From: UBA937 sp031549725
Lineage (GTDB): Bacteria > Spirochaetota > Spirochaetia > Treponematales > Breznakiellaceae
Length of the DNA: 64,000 nucleotides
Assembly (NCBI GenBank): GCA_031549725.1
Contig: JAVBPH010000003.1
Coordinates: 35,860-99,859, forward strand
Direction: 5' to 3'
Below the pieces are notes generated by a model. The model saw only the letters and a program-made list of their open reading frames with translations. It was not told where the DNA came from and did not search any database. Shown in pieces: positions 35,850-44,642 of this stretch. The translations under genes were made by a program, and so were the position numbers. The stretch's first letter is position 1; each line of letters begins with the position of its first letter.

Positions 35850-36702
35850 TATGTTAAAAAAACCTTCAAACTATATTTACAGTATCATCGTTTTTATTTT
35901 CGCCCTTATCTGGCTGGTGCCCTTTTACTGGATGCTGCGGAGCGCCTTCATGGGGATGGCGCAGATATTTTCCTATCCCCCGGTGGTTTTCCCGGATCCG
36001 ATCCATTGGGAGAATCTGCCGAATGCGCTGACTTCCCTGCCGTTCAAGGATTATTTTAAAAATACCTTTATGATTGTGGCGGTCTCTGTAACGGGAATTC
36101 TTTTTTCATGTTCCTTGAGCGCCTATGGGTTTTCCCGGGTCCAATGGAAACACCGGGACAAGGTTTTTTATATTCTCATGTCCAGCATTATGCTTCCTTA
36201 TTTTGCCGCCCTGATCCCCAATTTTATTCTCTGGACAAAATTGCATCTTACCAATACCTTTGTGCCGCTGATGCTGCCTTCATGGTTTGGTATGGGGACC
36301 GCCAGTATCTTCGGCGGCGGTATGTTCAATATTTTCCTGCTGCGCCAATTTTTCCGGACTATTCCGAAAGAATTGGATGAAGCCGCATTTGTGGACGGAG
36401 CGGGACATTTTTCCATTTTTCTGAAAATTATTGTTCCCCTATCGAAGCCTGCCCTGATAAGTGTGGGGCTTTTTACGTTCCTCAATACCTGGAATGATTT
36501 TATCAATCCTCTTATTTTCCTGAGCGATGAAAGAAAATATACCATCCAGATGGGGCTCAGGACTTTTATCGGTATGTATACTTCACAATGGAATTTGCTG
36601 ATGATGGCGTCCCTGGTGGCGGTGGTTCCGGTTTTAATAGTATACATCTTCGGTCAGCGTTACTTTGTTGAAGGTATTGCCACCACAGGTTTAAAAGGAT
36701 AG
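35842..36702 (+). CDS. ABC sugar transporter permease (MalG/UgpE type)
   Basis: A 286-residue partner permease with six helices. Its EAA loop is L-D-E-A-A-F-V-D-G-A-G-H-F-S-I-F-L-K-I. The C-terminus IFGQRYFVEGIATTGLKG is the classic ending of this subfamily. The gene overlaps its partner and is followed closely by the GH127 gene, placing import and hydrolysis in one operon. Confidence 0.92.
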   Translation: MSNMLKKPSNYIYSIIVFIFALIWLVPFYWMLRSAFMGMAQIFSYPPVVFPDPIHWENLPNALTSLPFKDYFKNTFMIVAVSVTGILFSCSLSAYGFSRVQWKHRDKVFYILMSSIMLPYFAALIPNFILWTKLHLTNTFVPLMLPSWFGMGTASIFGGGMFNIFLLRQFFRTIPKELDEAAFVDGAGHFSIFLKIIVPLSKPALISVGLFTFLNTWNDFINPLIFLSDERKYTIQMGLRTFIGMYTSQWNLLMMASLVAVVPVLIVYIFGQRYFVEGIATTGLKG

Positions 36703-36763
36703 GAACGCGGGCTTCCGGAAGTTTCAATCTCCGGAAGCTCCCGGTTATATGTAAGGAGAAATT

Positions 36764-38716
36764 ATGATGAGACAGTTTAGTCCTATCAACATGAAGCAAG
36801 TCCGGTTAACCAAAGGGCTGCTGGCGGAGCGGCAGAAGCTGAACACCGAGGTGACGGTTCCCCATATATACGATGAGCTGGACAAAACCGGCAGGATCGA
36901 TTCGCTTTACTGCCGGTGGAAGCCCGGAGACCCGAACAAACCCCATCCGTTCTGGGATTCGGATATCGGAAAAATGATTGAAGCTATTTCCTATAGCTTG
37001 ATCACAAACCCTTCCCCGGATTTTGAAAAAAAGGTTGACCGGATTGTGGATATGCTGGAACAGGAACAGTTTCCCGACGGCTACCTGAACACCTATTTTA
37101 AAACCTGCGAAATAGAAAACCGGTGGACCAACCTGTACTATATGCATGAACTGTACTGCGCAGGCCATCTGATCGAAGGGGCGGTAGCGTACTTTGATGC
37201 TACGGGAAAAAGGAAATTCCTGGACATCATGTGCAGGTATGCGGATCTTATAAATGAAAAATTCGGCACTGAACCCGGCAAGACAAAGGGATACTGCGGC
37301 CACCCGGAAATTGAACTTGCCCTGGTCCGGTTATACGGCGCCACAAAGAATGAAAAATACCTTAAACTGAGCAAATATTTTATTGACGAGCGGGGAAAGC
37401 AGCCCTATTTCTTTGAGCAGGAATCCCTGGCCTACGGGGTGGATACCACCAAAACAGCGAACCAGAAAAGGCATCTGAAATATTATCTTAAAAGCCGGGG
37501 ACCCTATGCGGAGTACCAGGCCCATATACCTGTCCGGGAACAGAAGGAGCCGGTGGGCCATGCGGTAAGAGCCATGTACCTGTACAGCGGCATGACTGAT
37601 ATCGCCGGAGCCTGCGATGATGAATCCCTGTACACCGCCTGCAAAACCATCTGGGATGCCATGGTCAATACCCAATATGCCATTACCGGTGGAATAGGGC
37701 CCTCCTCCGACGGGGAACGGTTTACCTTTGCTTACGATATTCCCAATGAGTATACATACAATGAAAGCTGCGCTTCGGTGGCCCTGGCCATGTGGGCAAA
37801 CCGGATGGTCCAGTTTGACTGCAGCAGCAGGTATTCGGATATATTGGAACAAACCCTTTATAATATTATCCTGGCCAGCATTGCCTCGGAGGGCAACAAG
37901 TTTTTTTATGCCAACTACCTGTCGGTTCTTCCGGAACGGTTTGAACATGCCAGCGCCGCAATGATCGACAAGATGAAGGCCGAACGGCAGGAATGGTTTG
38001 ATGTAGCGTGCTGTCCACCGAATGTTTCCAGGCTCATGGGTTCCCTGGGTTCCTATATGTATTCATCCGACGGCAAAAGCCTTTTTATGCATTTATACAC
38101 AGGCAACGATGCGGAAATTCCGGTTAATGACAAGCCGGTAAAACTTTCGGTTTCCACGGAATATCCCTGGGAAGGTTCCGTCCGTATTGCGGTAAATGCC
38201 GGGGACGCCGGGGAATTTACCATGGGATTAAGAATTCCCGGATGGTGCAAAAAATGGAAGGTAACGGTAAACGGGTCAAATATTCCCTACGAAATCCGGA
38301 AGGGGTATTGCCTGATAAAAAAAGTCTGGCGGAACGATACGATTAACCTGGAATTTTCCATGCCGGTGATGCAGATTGAGGCAAACCCGGAACTCCGGGA
38401 GGACTGCGGCAGGGTGGCTCTGCAGCGGGGCCCCGTAATCTACTGTATAGAAGAGGCAGACAACGGGAAGGATATCAACGATTTTTATATTCCCCCGGAA
38501 TGTGTCGTTACCGAATCCCGGGGAATTGAATCCGTGGATGACCGGGCAGTGGTGCTGGAGTTTCCCGGATACCGGCGGGATACCGGCGGCTGGCAGGAAG
38601 GTCTTTACCGGGAGGCTGCAAGTTCCCTGAAGCCGGTAACCATAAAAGCCATACCCTATTACCTTTGGGGCAACCGCGGTTTTGGGCGCATGCTGGTCTG
38701 GATGCTCCGTAAATAG
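36764..38716 (+). CDS. GH127-family beta-L-arabinofuranosidase-like glycoside hydrolase
   Basis: A 650-residue (alpha/alpha)6-barrel enzyme. Family hallmarks are HPFWDSDIGKMIEAISY, then QFPDGYLNTYF and YYMHELYCAGHLIEGAVAY, typical of GH127 and the old DUF1680. The catalytic zinc-cysteine site is represented by YNESCASVALAMW (Glu) and WFDVACCPPNVSR (the Cys cluster seen in Bifidobacterium HypBA1, where one Cys is the nucleophile). It lacks a signal peptide, so it acts in the cytoplasm on imported arabinofuranosides, e.g. from plant hydroxyproline-rich glycoproteins. Start is supported by AAGGAG. Confidence 0.9.
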   Translation: MMRQFSPINMKQVRLTKGLLAERQKLNTEVTVPHIYDELDKTGRIDSLYCRWKPGDPNKPHPFWDSDIGKMIEAISYSLITNPSPDFEKKVDRIVDMLEQEQFPDGYLNTYFKTCEIENRWTNLYYMHELYCAGHLIEGAVAYFDATGKRKFLDIMCRYADLINEKFGTEPGKTKGYCGHPEIELALVRLYGATKNEKYLKLSKYFIDERGKQPYFFEQESLAYGVDTTKTANQKRHLKYYLKSRGPYAEYQAHIPVREQKEPVGHAVRAMYLYSGMTDIAGACDDESLYTACKTIWDAMVNTQYAITGGIGPSSDGERFTFAYDIPNEYTYNESCASVALAMWANRMVQFDCSSRYSDILEQTLYNIILASIASEGNKFFYANYLSVLPERFEHASAAMIDKMKAERQEWFDVACCPPNVSRLMGSLGSYMYSSDGKSLFMHLYTGNDAEIPVNDKPVKLSVSTEYPWEGSVRIAVNAGDAGEFTMGLRIPGWCKKWKVTVNGSNIPYEIRKGYCLIKKVWRNDTINLEFSMPVMQIEANPELREDCGRVALQRGPVIYCIEEADNGKDINDFYIPPECVVTESRGIESVDDRAVVLEFPGYRRDTGGWQEGLYREAASSLKPVTIKAIPYYLWGNRGFGRMLVWMLRK

Positions 38717-38719
38717 GCA

Positions 38720-38758
38720 AATACCCTTATGCCGGAAATTATCCGGCATAAGGGTATT
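38720..38758 (+). terminator. Strong Rho-independent terminator of the sugar operon
   Basis: AATACCCTTATGCCGGA (38720-38736) pairs perfectly (17 bp) with TCCGGCATAAGGGTATT (38742-38758) over AATTA, followed by ATTTTAT. Confidence 0.85.
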
Positions 38759-38820
38759 ATTTTATCAATATAGAAACAAACTTATCCATAATACACAGCG
38801 GCTAAACAAGATTAAAGGGT

Positions 38821-38915
38821 GAGGCTTTTTCAAAATCCGCCGGACCACAGCGTCCGTTATTTTAAAAAAGTAATCCCAGGGATACACTGATTAATGCCCA
38901 CAAAGCATTAATCAG
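38821..38915. repeat. Two intergenic hairpins before deoC
   Basis: The first (38821-38872) is a GGCTTTTTCAAAAT-family member with an internal GGAC-CACAGC-GTCC loop. The second, CTGATTAATGC / GCATTAATCAG (38887-38897 and 38905-38915), is a perfect 11-bp stem with a CCACAAA loop. The remainder of the 430-base gap is AT-rich; TTGACC at 39028 may be part of the deoC promoter. Confidence 0.45.
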
Positions 38916-39146
38916 CGGTTCCCTAAATGTCAGAAAAAATTCCGAATTCACTGCTGCCGGCTGAAATTGGAGTAACCAATAACAGCGGAAATGACTTTTA
39001 AGCTATAAAACACTCATAATAATCAATTTGACCCGATAATTTTAATAATTGTGATATGATCATTAATATAGAGTTTATATGAAAGATGATCTTTATTAGT
39101 TATTATGAATCTGTTTTATCTATCATGATTATCCGTGGAGGATTGT

Positions 39147-39857
39147 ATGAAACCGGGTAAAAAAGCCAGTGAAATGAGCGTTCAGGAACTGGCGGCCTAT
39201 ATTGACCAGTCGGTCCTGAAGCCCGAATTTACCCAGGGCGAGATACGGAAGTACATCCAGGAAGGGATTGATTTCGGCTGTAAGACCGTCTGTATTAATC
39301 CTTCTTCGGTGAAAATTGCCAGGGAACTCTGCCGGTCATCCGGCACCGGCCTTTGCGTGGTGTGCGATTTTCCCTTTGGATTGTCCACCACCGAATCAAA
39401 ACTCAGGCAGATCCATGAAATTTGCAGGGAAAATGATATAGATGATCTGGATATTGTAGCAAATTACGGTTGGATCAAAAGCGGTTTGTGGAGGGATGTG
39501 GAAGCGGAATTCCGGGCGGTCACCGAAGAGGTCCACAAACACAAGGGATTAATCAAAATCATCTTTGAAACCGATGCCCTGGATATGGATGAAATTGCCC
39601 GGGCCACCGATGCGGCCTGTTTTGCCGGGGCGGATTTTGTAAAAACCTCCACCGGGTTTTATACCGGCGGGGAGTCCAGGGGCGCAACACTAGAGACAAT
39701 CCAGCTGATGATAAATACCGCCCAGGGACGCTGTAAAGTAAAAGGTTCCGGAGGAATCCGGGACCGGGAACATTTTTTCAAATTGATTGATATGGGAATT
39801 GACCGGATGGGAATTGGGTACCGTTCAACGCCGGTGGTTCTGGGATTGAAAAAATAA
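39147..39857 (+). CDS. deoC: Deoxyribose-phosphate aldolase
   Basis: DeoC splits 2-deoxyribose-5-phosphate to glyceraldehyde-3-phosphate and acetaldehyde. The 236-residue barrel has both catalytic lysines: the Schiff-base Lys in DFVKTSTGF and the proton-relay Lys in V-K-G-S-G-G-I-R-D. ATG 39147 sits 5 bases behind GGAGG; a GTG at 39135 is an alternative. The 3' end of this gene was copied by a local tandem duplication (see 40337-40423). Confidence 0.93.
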   Translation: MKPGKKASEMSVQELAAYIDQSVLKPEFTQGEIRKYIQEGIDFGCKTVCINPSSVKIARELCRSSGTGLCVVCDFPFGLSTTESKLRQIHEICRENDIDDLDIVANYGWIKSGLWRDVEAEFRAVTEEVHKHKGLIKIIFETDALDMDEIARATDAACFAGADFVKTSTGFYTGGESRGATLETIQLMINTAQGRCKVKGSGGIRDREHFFKLIDMGIDRMGIGYRSTPVVLGLKK

Positions 39858-39902
39858 ATGGATTTTTCCACTACTCGATAAAACAAAAGGAGCTGCAGGA
39901 AA

Positions 39903-40229
39903 ATGAAAAAAGGATTGCTTTATGCTGTCATAATTGTTCTGTTAACGATGCTAAACGTATCTTGTTTTGAGTCTGAGCCGGATAGCTTTTGTGATATTAA
40001 GGTTGAAAATAAGACAACCGAAGATGTAACGGTTGAATACAGATCCTGGACATTATTTTTTGAATCGAAACATTTCATTACTATGGTATACAGCAAAGAT
40101 GAAGAGATGGTCTCAGTTCCTGTTGGAAGGGATATTTATATAACCGGAAATGATAGCGACAGAGAGTGGGGTCCCAGAAAATTTTATTATTACGGTAACT
40201 GGATCGTACCGTATTCGTATGATCATTAG
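39903..40229 (+). CDS. Small lipoprotein, copy 1
   Basis: A 108-residue lipoprotein (VLLTMLNVSC, lipid Cys about residue 21) with a compact beta-rich mature domain: CDIKVENKTTEDVTVEYRSW, V-P-V-G-R-D-I-Y-I-T-G and GPRKFYYYGNWIVP. The domain resembles small periplasmic binding or inhibitor domains but has no named family that I recognise. It is clearly paralogous to the gene at 40469, and both arose from the same tandem duplication. Confidence 0.65.
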   Translation: MKKGLLYAVIIVLLTMLNVSCFESEPDSFCDIKVENKTTEDVTVEYRSWTLFFESKHFITMVYSKDEEMVSVPVGRDIYITGNDSDREWGPRKFYYYGNWIVPYSYDH

Positions 40230-40282
40230 GCGGTTGGTGTGACTAATTATATTAAGGAATTTTCCACACAAAGGGTATGTAA

Positions 40283-40423
40283 ATGAATATTGCTTTGAAG
40301 GAACTTCTCTGTAGGGATTTCACGAAAAATTATCTTGGGATTTTATACCGGAGGAGAGTCCAGGGGCGCTGTAGGGTAAAAGGTTCCGGAGGAATCCGTG
40401 ACCAGAAACATTTTTTCAAATAA
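40283..40423 (+). pseudogene. Chimeric remnant at a tandem-duplication junction
   Basis: This 46-codon frame joins two gene fragments. Codons 1-18 match the start of the gene at 40849 (MNIALKELLCRDFTKNYL against MNIVLKELLRSDFTKNYL). From about 40337 the DNA matches the 3' part of deoC (TTTTATACCGG... and codons for VKGSGGIRDQKHFFK). Two internal deletions at short direct repeats removed further deoC sequence. It marks the junction of a duplication spanning deoC 3' end, lipoprotein gene and the next gene's 5' end. Probably not functional. Confidence 0.75.
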
Positions 40424-40468
40424 ATGGGTTGTTCCATTGGTGGATAAAACAAAAGGAGATCTGGGAAA

Positions 40469-40780
40469 ATGAAAAAAGGATTAGTCTTTGCCGCATTTAT
40501 TATTTTGTTAATCACCTTGAGTATGTCCTGTATTGAAACGGACGAATTTGAATTTTGTGATATCAGGGTTGAAAATAAGACAAATGAGGATGTGGAACTG
40601 TACTATCTTCGTTGGATGTTATTTACTCAAACGAAAAGTTATATTGCAACTGTAAATAAAAAAACTGAAAGAAAAGTATCGGTTCCATGCGGAAGGGACA
40701 TTTATATTGTTGGGAAAGATACCAACCGGGAGTTGGGTCCCAGACATTTCTATTATAACGACACCTGGATAGTTCCATAA
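40469..40780 (+). CDS. Small lipoprotein, copy 2
   Basis: A 103-residue paralogue of the 39903 gene. Signal LLITLSMSC; mature CDIRVENKTNEDVELYYLRW and V-P-C-G-R-D-I-Y-I-V-G show clear kinship with many substitutions. It ends at TAA where copy 1 reads TAT; the following codons for S-Y-D-H are still present, so one substitution shortened it by five residues. The pre-gene sequence (AAAACAAAAGGAG) is also shared with copy 1. Confidence 0.65.
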   Translation: MKKGLVFAAFIILLITLSMSCIETDEFEFCDIRVENKTNEDVELYYLRWMLFTQTKSYIATVNKKTERKVSVPCGRDIYIVGKDTNRELGPRHFYYNDTWIVP

Positions 40781-40848
40781 TCTTATGATCATTAGGCGGT
40801 TATGGTGATCAATAATATAAGGGAAATTTTCCATCAAAGGATATGTAA

Positions 40849-41208
40849 ATGAATATTGTTTTGAAGGAGCTTCTGCGCAGTGATTTCACAAAGAATTATC
40901 TTGAAATTGATTACGATGAGAAACTGAAAAGATATAACGTTGTTTATCTTTATAATTATGCCCATGGGACAATCAGCCTGGTTGATGGGATTAAGGAAGT
41001 TCACCGATGGGAGAGCGAAGAAGAAGCAGAGTCCGCATCATATCTCAGCAGAAGATATACTTCGGTTTTTCTTGATGGTATGGTAAACGATTCCGGGACG
41101 GAAGATGATATTATCAGAGAGGTTTTAAAGTATATAGATAAGCAGACTATTTCTTCCGAAGAGCAGGAAATAATTCTGCGGGCTCTTGATTTTATCAGGA
41201 AGTATTAG
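40849..41208 (+). CDS. Small acidic cytoplasmic protein, immunity-like
   Basis: A 119-residue protein with no signal peptide, mixed strands and helices (LEIDYDEKLKRYNVVYLYNY, then EEEAESASYLSRRYTSVFLD). Size, acidity and location among short unrelated genes resemble orphan toxin-immunity proteins; no family recognised. A truncated copy of its first 18 codons survives at 40283 from a tandem duplication. Confidence 0.55.
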   Translation: MNIVLKELLRSDFTKNYLEIDYDEKLKRYNVVYLYNYAHGTISLVDGIKEVHRWESEEEAESASYLSRRYTSVFLDGMVNDSGTEDDIIREVLKYIDKQTISSEEQEIILRALDFIRKY

Positions 41209-41215
41209 GGAAGGT

Positions 41216-41638
41216 ATGAAAAGAAGAGTTATGTACATTCTGCTTTTCTCAATTCTATTTACTGCGGCTATAATAGTTTCTGTAATGTTATTTCCCCGCA
41301 GTGCGGTGGTTATAAATGACTCTTATGTTGTGAATTTTCGATATTCTTACTTAGATAAAAATATTGAAGGAAAAATCTTTGATAAAAATGAAATTGAAGA
41401 ACTTGAAAAAATCATTGGGGGAATAAGCTATAAGGATAGCCCCTCATGCGGTTTTTCTGAAAATATTTCACTTGTTTTTATCAGTAATGACATGACATTA
41501 ACCGTACTTCCGGCGATTGACGGATGTTCCACAATGAAAATTGCTGATGAGAATAAATATATTTCAATCACAAGACAGAATCGCAGAAAGTTTGATGATA
41601 TAATGAAAAAATACGGATTCAAGTTTCCGGCAATATGA
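41216..41638 (+). CDS. Single-TM secreted or membrane-anchored protein
   Basis: About 140 residues with one N-terminal hydrophobic segment (VMYILLFSILFTAAIIVSVML) and a soluble extracytoplasmic domain (IFDKNEIEELEKIIGGISYK, then SPSCGFSENISLVF). It starts at ATG 41216 with GGAAGG upstream rather than the longer frame overlapping the previous gene. The stop codon overlaps the next start (ATGA), so they are translationally coupled. Family unknown. Confidence 0.55.
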   Translation: MKRRVMYILLFSILFTAAIIVSVMLFPRSAVVINDSYVVNFRYSYLDKNIEGKIFDKNEIEELEKIIGGISYKDSPSCGFSENISLVFISNDMTLTVLPAIDGCSTMKIADENKYISITRQNRRKFDDIMKKYGFKFPAI

Positions 41639-42078
41639 TTCAATGGGGTGCCTTTCTTAAACTTTGTATAACAGCAGTATTAATAATAATTATATTTTCA
41701 GGATGTTATACGAAACAGGATGTGCACTTTATCGGGGAGATTGTATCGGCTGAAACGGATGGAAAATTAATCAGAAAAAACGGGGAAAGATTTGTGATAG
41801 TGTCGGTTGTTTTTTCTGTTATCGATGCGGATGATGCTTTTAAAAAGGAAAACGCAGAGTTTGAAATCAAGTATCAGATAATGCGGACTGATCCTGATAT
41901 AGAATCTTTAAGGATAGATAAAACCTCCCTGCTGGACTGGACATTTCATAAAGGAAATATTTATAAGGTCGATGCGGAATATCGAAATGGTAACTATGTA
42001 GAAAGGGTATATTCTGTACAGGATTTAGGTATAGTTCAATGGAGCAGTGGGCTTGGCGGAAAAAATAGTGTTAAATAA
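41635..42078 (+). CDS. Lipoprotein
   Basis: A 147-residue lipoprotein (ITAVLIIIIFSGC, lipid Cys near residue 24) with a beta-rich mature domain (FIGEIVSAETDGKLIRKNGE, then RFVIVSVVFSVIDADDAF). Its ATG overlaps the stop of the preceding gene by 4 bases. No family recognised. Confidence 0.58.
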   Translation: MIQWGAFLKLCITAVLIIIIFSGCYTKQDVHFIGEIVSAETDGKLIRKNGERFVIVSVVFSVIDADDAFKKENAEFEIKYQIMRTDPDIESLRIDKTSLLDWTFHKGNIYKVDAEYRNGNYVERVYSVQDLGIVQWSSGLGGKNSVK

Positions 42079-42394
42079 CGCTGACAAATAACATAAAAGT
42101 ACTTGAAGGTATTAAGCGGGGAAAAATGAAAAGAATAATTGTTTTTTTCAATTGAAAATGTATTATTCATGGATGTTTTTAAAGGAATTATTTGAGGATG
42201 ATGCGTTAAGCCCCGGGCTAATTTATGGAACGAAAGCTCAAAATGCATCGCCGATTTTTCTTGTGGGAAAGGAACTAAAATCAGTTTTAGAAAGGAGGAC
42301 TATAAGCATAATGTACTTCTTAATACGTCAACAAAAAGGAATACAGAGAATTGGAGATTTTCCCATCAAGGCTATATTTTCGGGTAAACATAAC

Positions 42395-42919
42395 ATGAGA
42401 TTATTTTTTTTATGTATGGTTCTTGTGTTATGTATTCTTAGTTGCACTTCGACTAAAAACGCAGATACTATTGTTGTGATCTCCGAAGAAATAATACAAG
42501 AATTCAGGGATAATGAAAAAGATGCAATAAAAAAATATAAACATAAAATATTTCAAATAAGCGGCGAAAATTTTGAAGTTTCTACACCGGAAGGCCCCGA
42601 TACATTCTTTCATAGAAATGCTGCGGCATCAGGCATAGGTTTTAAAGAGGGAGGGGGCAGTTTTTCTTTCAATTTTGATTATGATGTCTTAGTACAATAT
42701 CCGCAGCTAAAGGAATTTCACAGAGTACCAATACACATGCAGACAAAAGACGGTGTCAGAGTAACCGTACAAGGATCTTTTGAGGATTTCAGCAAAAGAA
42801 TGATAACTGTATACGATAATGAAAAGAAGAAAGCAGGAGAAAAATATTGGGAAGAAGTTGAATGGTGTTTTTTTAGTTTTAAGAAATCAAAAGTTGTTGA
42901 CATCGTAAGTGTCAACTAA
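42395..42919 (+). CDS. Lipoprotein
   Basis: About 174 residues; the start at ATG 42395 yields a typical lipoprotein signal (LFFLCMVLVLCILSC). The upstream 81 codons in the same frame lack coding character and no ribosome-binding site supports them. The mature part contains FQISGENFEVSTPEGPDTFF and a C-terminal helix ending in K-S-K-V-V-D. Function unknown. Confidence 0.55.
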   Translation: MRLFFLCMVLVLCILSCTSTKNADTIVVISEEIIQEFRDNEKDAIKKYKHKIFQISGENFEVSTPEGPDTFFHRNAAASGIGFKEGGGSFSFNFDYDVLVQYPQLKEFHRVPIHMQTKDGVRVTVQGSFEDFSKRMITVYDNEKKKAGEKYWEEVEWCFFSFKKSKVVDIVSVN

Positions 42920-43004
42920 TTTGAAGAAAAATAATATTACAGGATTTTTCTGGACATATACGGCGAATTTGCTGTACGTATACTTAATGAGATAAAAAAG
43001 GCAT

Positions 43005-43274
43005 ATGATGAATTACAAGGTGATTAATATAATCTTTAAAATCTGTTATATCCTTGGATTAATTCTAAGTATAATAGGTTTCATATTCTATTTTTATATA
43101 AAAAAGCAAAATTGGTCATTTGCCTTTATCATTATGGGTGGTACTATATGTTTATCGTACCGATTTTTTAATCCTCAAAGAAACGGAGATCTTGATAAAA
43201 ATGTAATGCCCCGCTTTTTGTTAGTGTTGTTTTATTTGATTCTTTTGATTGGGTTGATAATTGTGAAAAGTTAA
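43005..43274 (+). CDS. Small membrane protein, three TM segments
   Basis: An 89-residue, almost wholly hydrophobic protein with three predicted transmembrane helices (IIFKICYILGLILSIIGFIF, WSFAFIIMGGTICL and FLLVLFYLILLIGLIIV). No motif is recognisable. It stands alone in the AT-rich accessory region. Confidence 0.5.
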   Translation: MMNYKVINIIFKICYILGLILSIIGFIFYFYIKKQNWSFAFIIMGGTICLSYRFFNPQRNGDLDKNVMPRFLLVLFYLILLIGLIIVKS

Positions 43275-43359
43275 TACCTGTGGAGTGAGAAAGATTTAAA
43301 ACAGCAAAGGAATTAGAAATATCACTTCAAACCGCACTGTCACAAATGGGAGGAAATTG

Positions 43360-43683
43360 ATGGTGGATATAAACAAAAAATTTGTTGAGAAAATCCTTGC
43401 ATCATTTCCTGCATTTGCAGAAGATGAAATAAATTCAAATTTGTATGATTTGCCTTATGTGATAATTGGAAACTTTGCGGTATATCTAAATACAAAGAGG
43501 AATCATAAAATTTCGTGTGGAGAAGTTGATTATGTTTTTAATCAAGGAATTGAAGAGTTTGGAGCAGGGATATCAAATTTAATTATTGTTGGATTCCTTG
43601 AAGTATTAAATGACAACAAGGAAAATATTGCTGAGCTAAAAAATAAAGCTACCGGAGAATTAAAAAAGCTGATATCTGAATAA
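43360..43683 (+). CDS. Small immunity-like protein
   Basis: A 107-residue soluble protein (KILASFPAFAEDEINSNLYD, then PYVIIGNFAVYLNTKRN and LKNKATGELKKLIS). The length and pattern of helix, strand pair, helix resemble small DUF7674-type immunity proteins, but the match is from memory and weak. ATG 43360 is spaced correctly from GGGAGG, unlike the TTG three bases earlier. Confidence 0.5.
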   Translation: MVDINKKFVEKILASFPAFAEDEINSNLYDLPYVIIGNFAVYLNTKRNHKISCGEVDYVFNQGIEEFGAGISNLIIVGFLEVLNDNKENIAELKNKATGELKKLISE

Positions 43684-43793
43684 TAAGTATGAAAGTTTTC
43701 AGATGAGAAAAAATGGTAATAGAGATTGAGTCGATATGCTCGTTACGGGAAAAAGAAATATAATACCGGAGTAATACCTTTTGGAGTATTTTT

Positions 43794-44171
43794 ATGAAAG
43801 AAACACTTGAAGAATTTCTTAATACACGTTTTGTAAATACAAGGAATATTGATTATCAAAACGTTTCAATAGATGTTCGAACAGGAATTAGAACTTCATA
43901 TGGATTTAATGATGAGGATCAAAAAAAGAGTATAACTTTAGTAGATAATCCAGAAATTAATGATGAAAAGATCTATGCTGATTTTATTCTCATGAATGGA
44001 TATATATTATGGCAAATACCAATTGCGGGAGATAAAATAGATAAATCATTGCTGTTAAAAATCTTGTGTGAAATAATGGATGCAGATAAAAATGAAGTGA
44101 ATATGCAGTATTTAAAAACTGTAATGGTTCCATTGTTTTCTGAGTGTAACTTTGCAAATGAATTGCCGTGA
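43794..44171 (+). CDS. Small immunity-like protein
   Basis: A 125-residue soluble acidic protein (MKETLEEFLNTRFVNTRNID, then LMNGYILWQIPIAGDKIDKS). No signal peptide and no recognised family. The combination of size, acidity and neighbours suggests an orphan immunity or antitoxin-type gene; this is inference from context only. Confidence 0.5.
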   Translation: MKETLEEFLNTRFVNTRNIDYQNVSIDVRTGIRTSYGFNDEDQKKSITLVDNPEINDEKIYADFILMNGYILWQIPIAGDKIDKSLLLKILCEIMDADKNEVNMQYLKTVMVPLFSECNFANELP

Positions 44172-44444
44172 TGTCAACTAATTCAAAAACTGTAGAAAAA
44201 AGAAGGAGAAAACTGAGGTGCCCGCTTCAGAGTAGCCCGAAGTGTCAGCTTATTCGGGGACGGAAAAAATTGAGGAGAAACTAGTAAAAAACAGTATATG
44301 CAAACATCCGGATTCACAACAAAATTGTCCAAGTTATAATAAAACAAAAATTGCACCAAAAATAGGATTGGGGCGCGGCAGCTATAAATGGATCTGTAAT
44401 TTTTCATAATTTAAAACCATCATGGTAAAATGGTGTTGAAATGA

Positions 44445-44606
44445 TTCATCTATCGGAATAATGAATAGATGAATGAGCCAATTTCAAAACTCGGTTAGTT
44501 TTGAAATTAGCTCTGTAGAAAGCGGGATAAATCCACTTTCTGCACTACAATCAGGGAAGTGATTCCAAAATTACGGACCTCGCGGTCCGGCAGATTTTGA
44601 AATCAC
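44445..44606. repeat. Array of four consecutive hairpins
   Basis: Four stems follow one another almost without gaps. TTCATCTAT/ATAGATGAA lies at 44445-44473. GAGCCAATTTCAAAACT / AGTTTTGAAATTAGCTC lies at 44475-44513. GTAGAAAG...TTTCTGCAC lies at 44515-44545. GTGATTCCAAAAT / ATTTTGAAATCAC lies at 44559-44606 with an inner GGACC-TCGC-GGTCC stem. The second and fourth belong to the CTTTTTCAAAAT repeat family. The rest of the gap 44172-44642 has no gene. Confidence 0.6.
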
Positions 44607-44642
44607 CTCGAATTATACAATATTTTGTAAATGGAGATAAAA

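Noticed and set aside
42152..42394. N-terminal extension of the lipoprotein at 42395
   Set aside because: The 81 extra codons hide the lipoprotein signal and have no Shine-Dalgarno.
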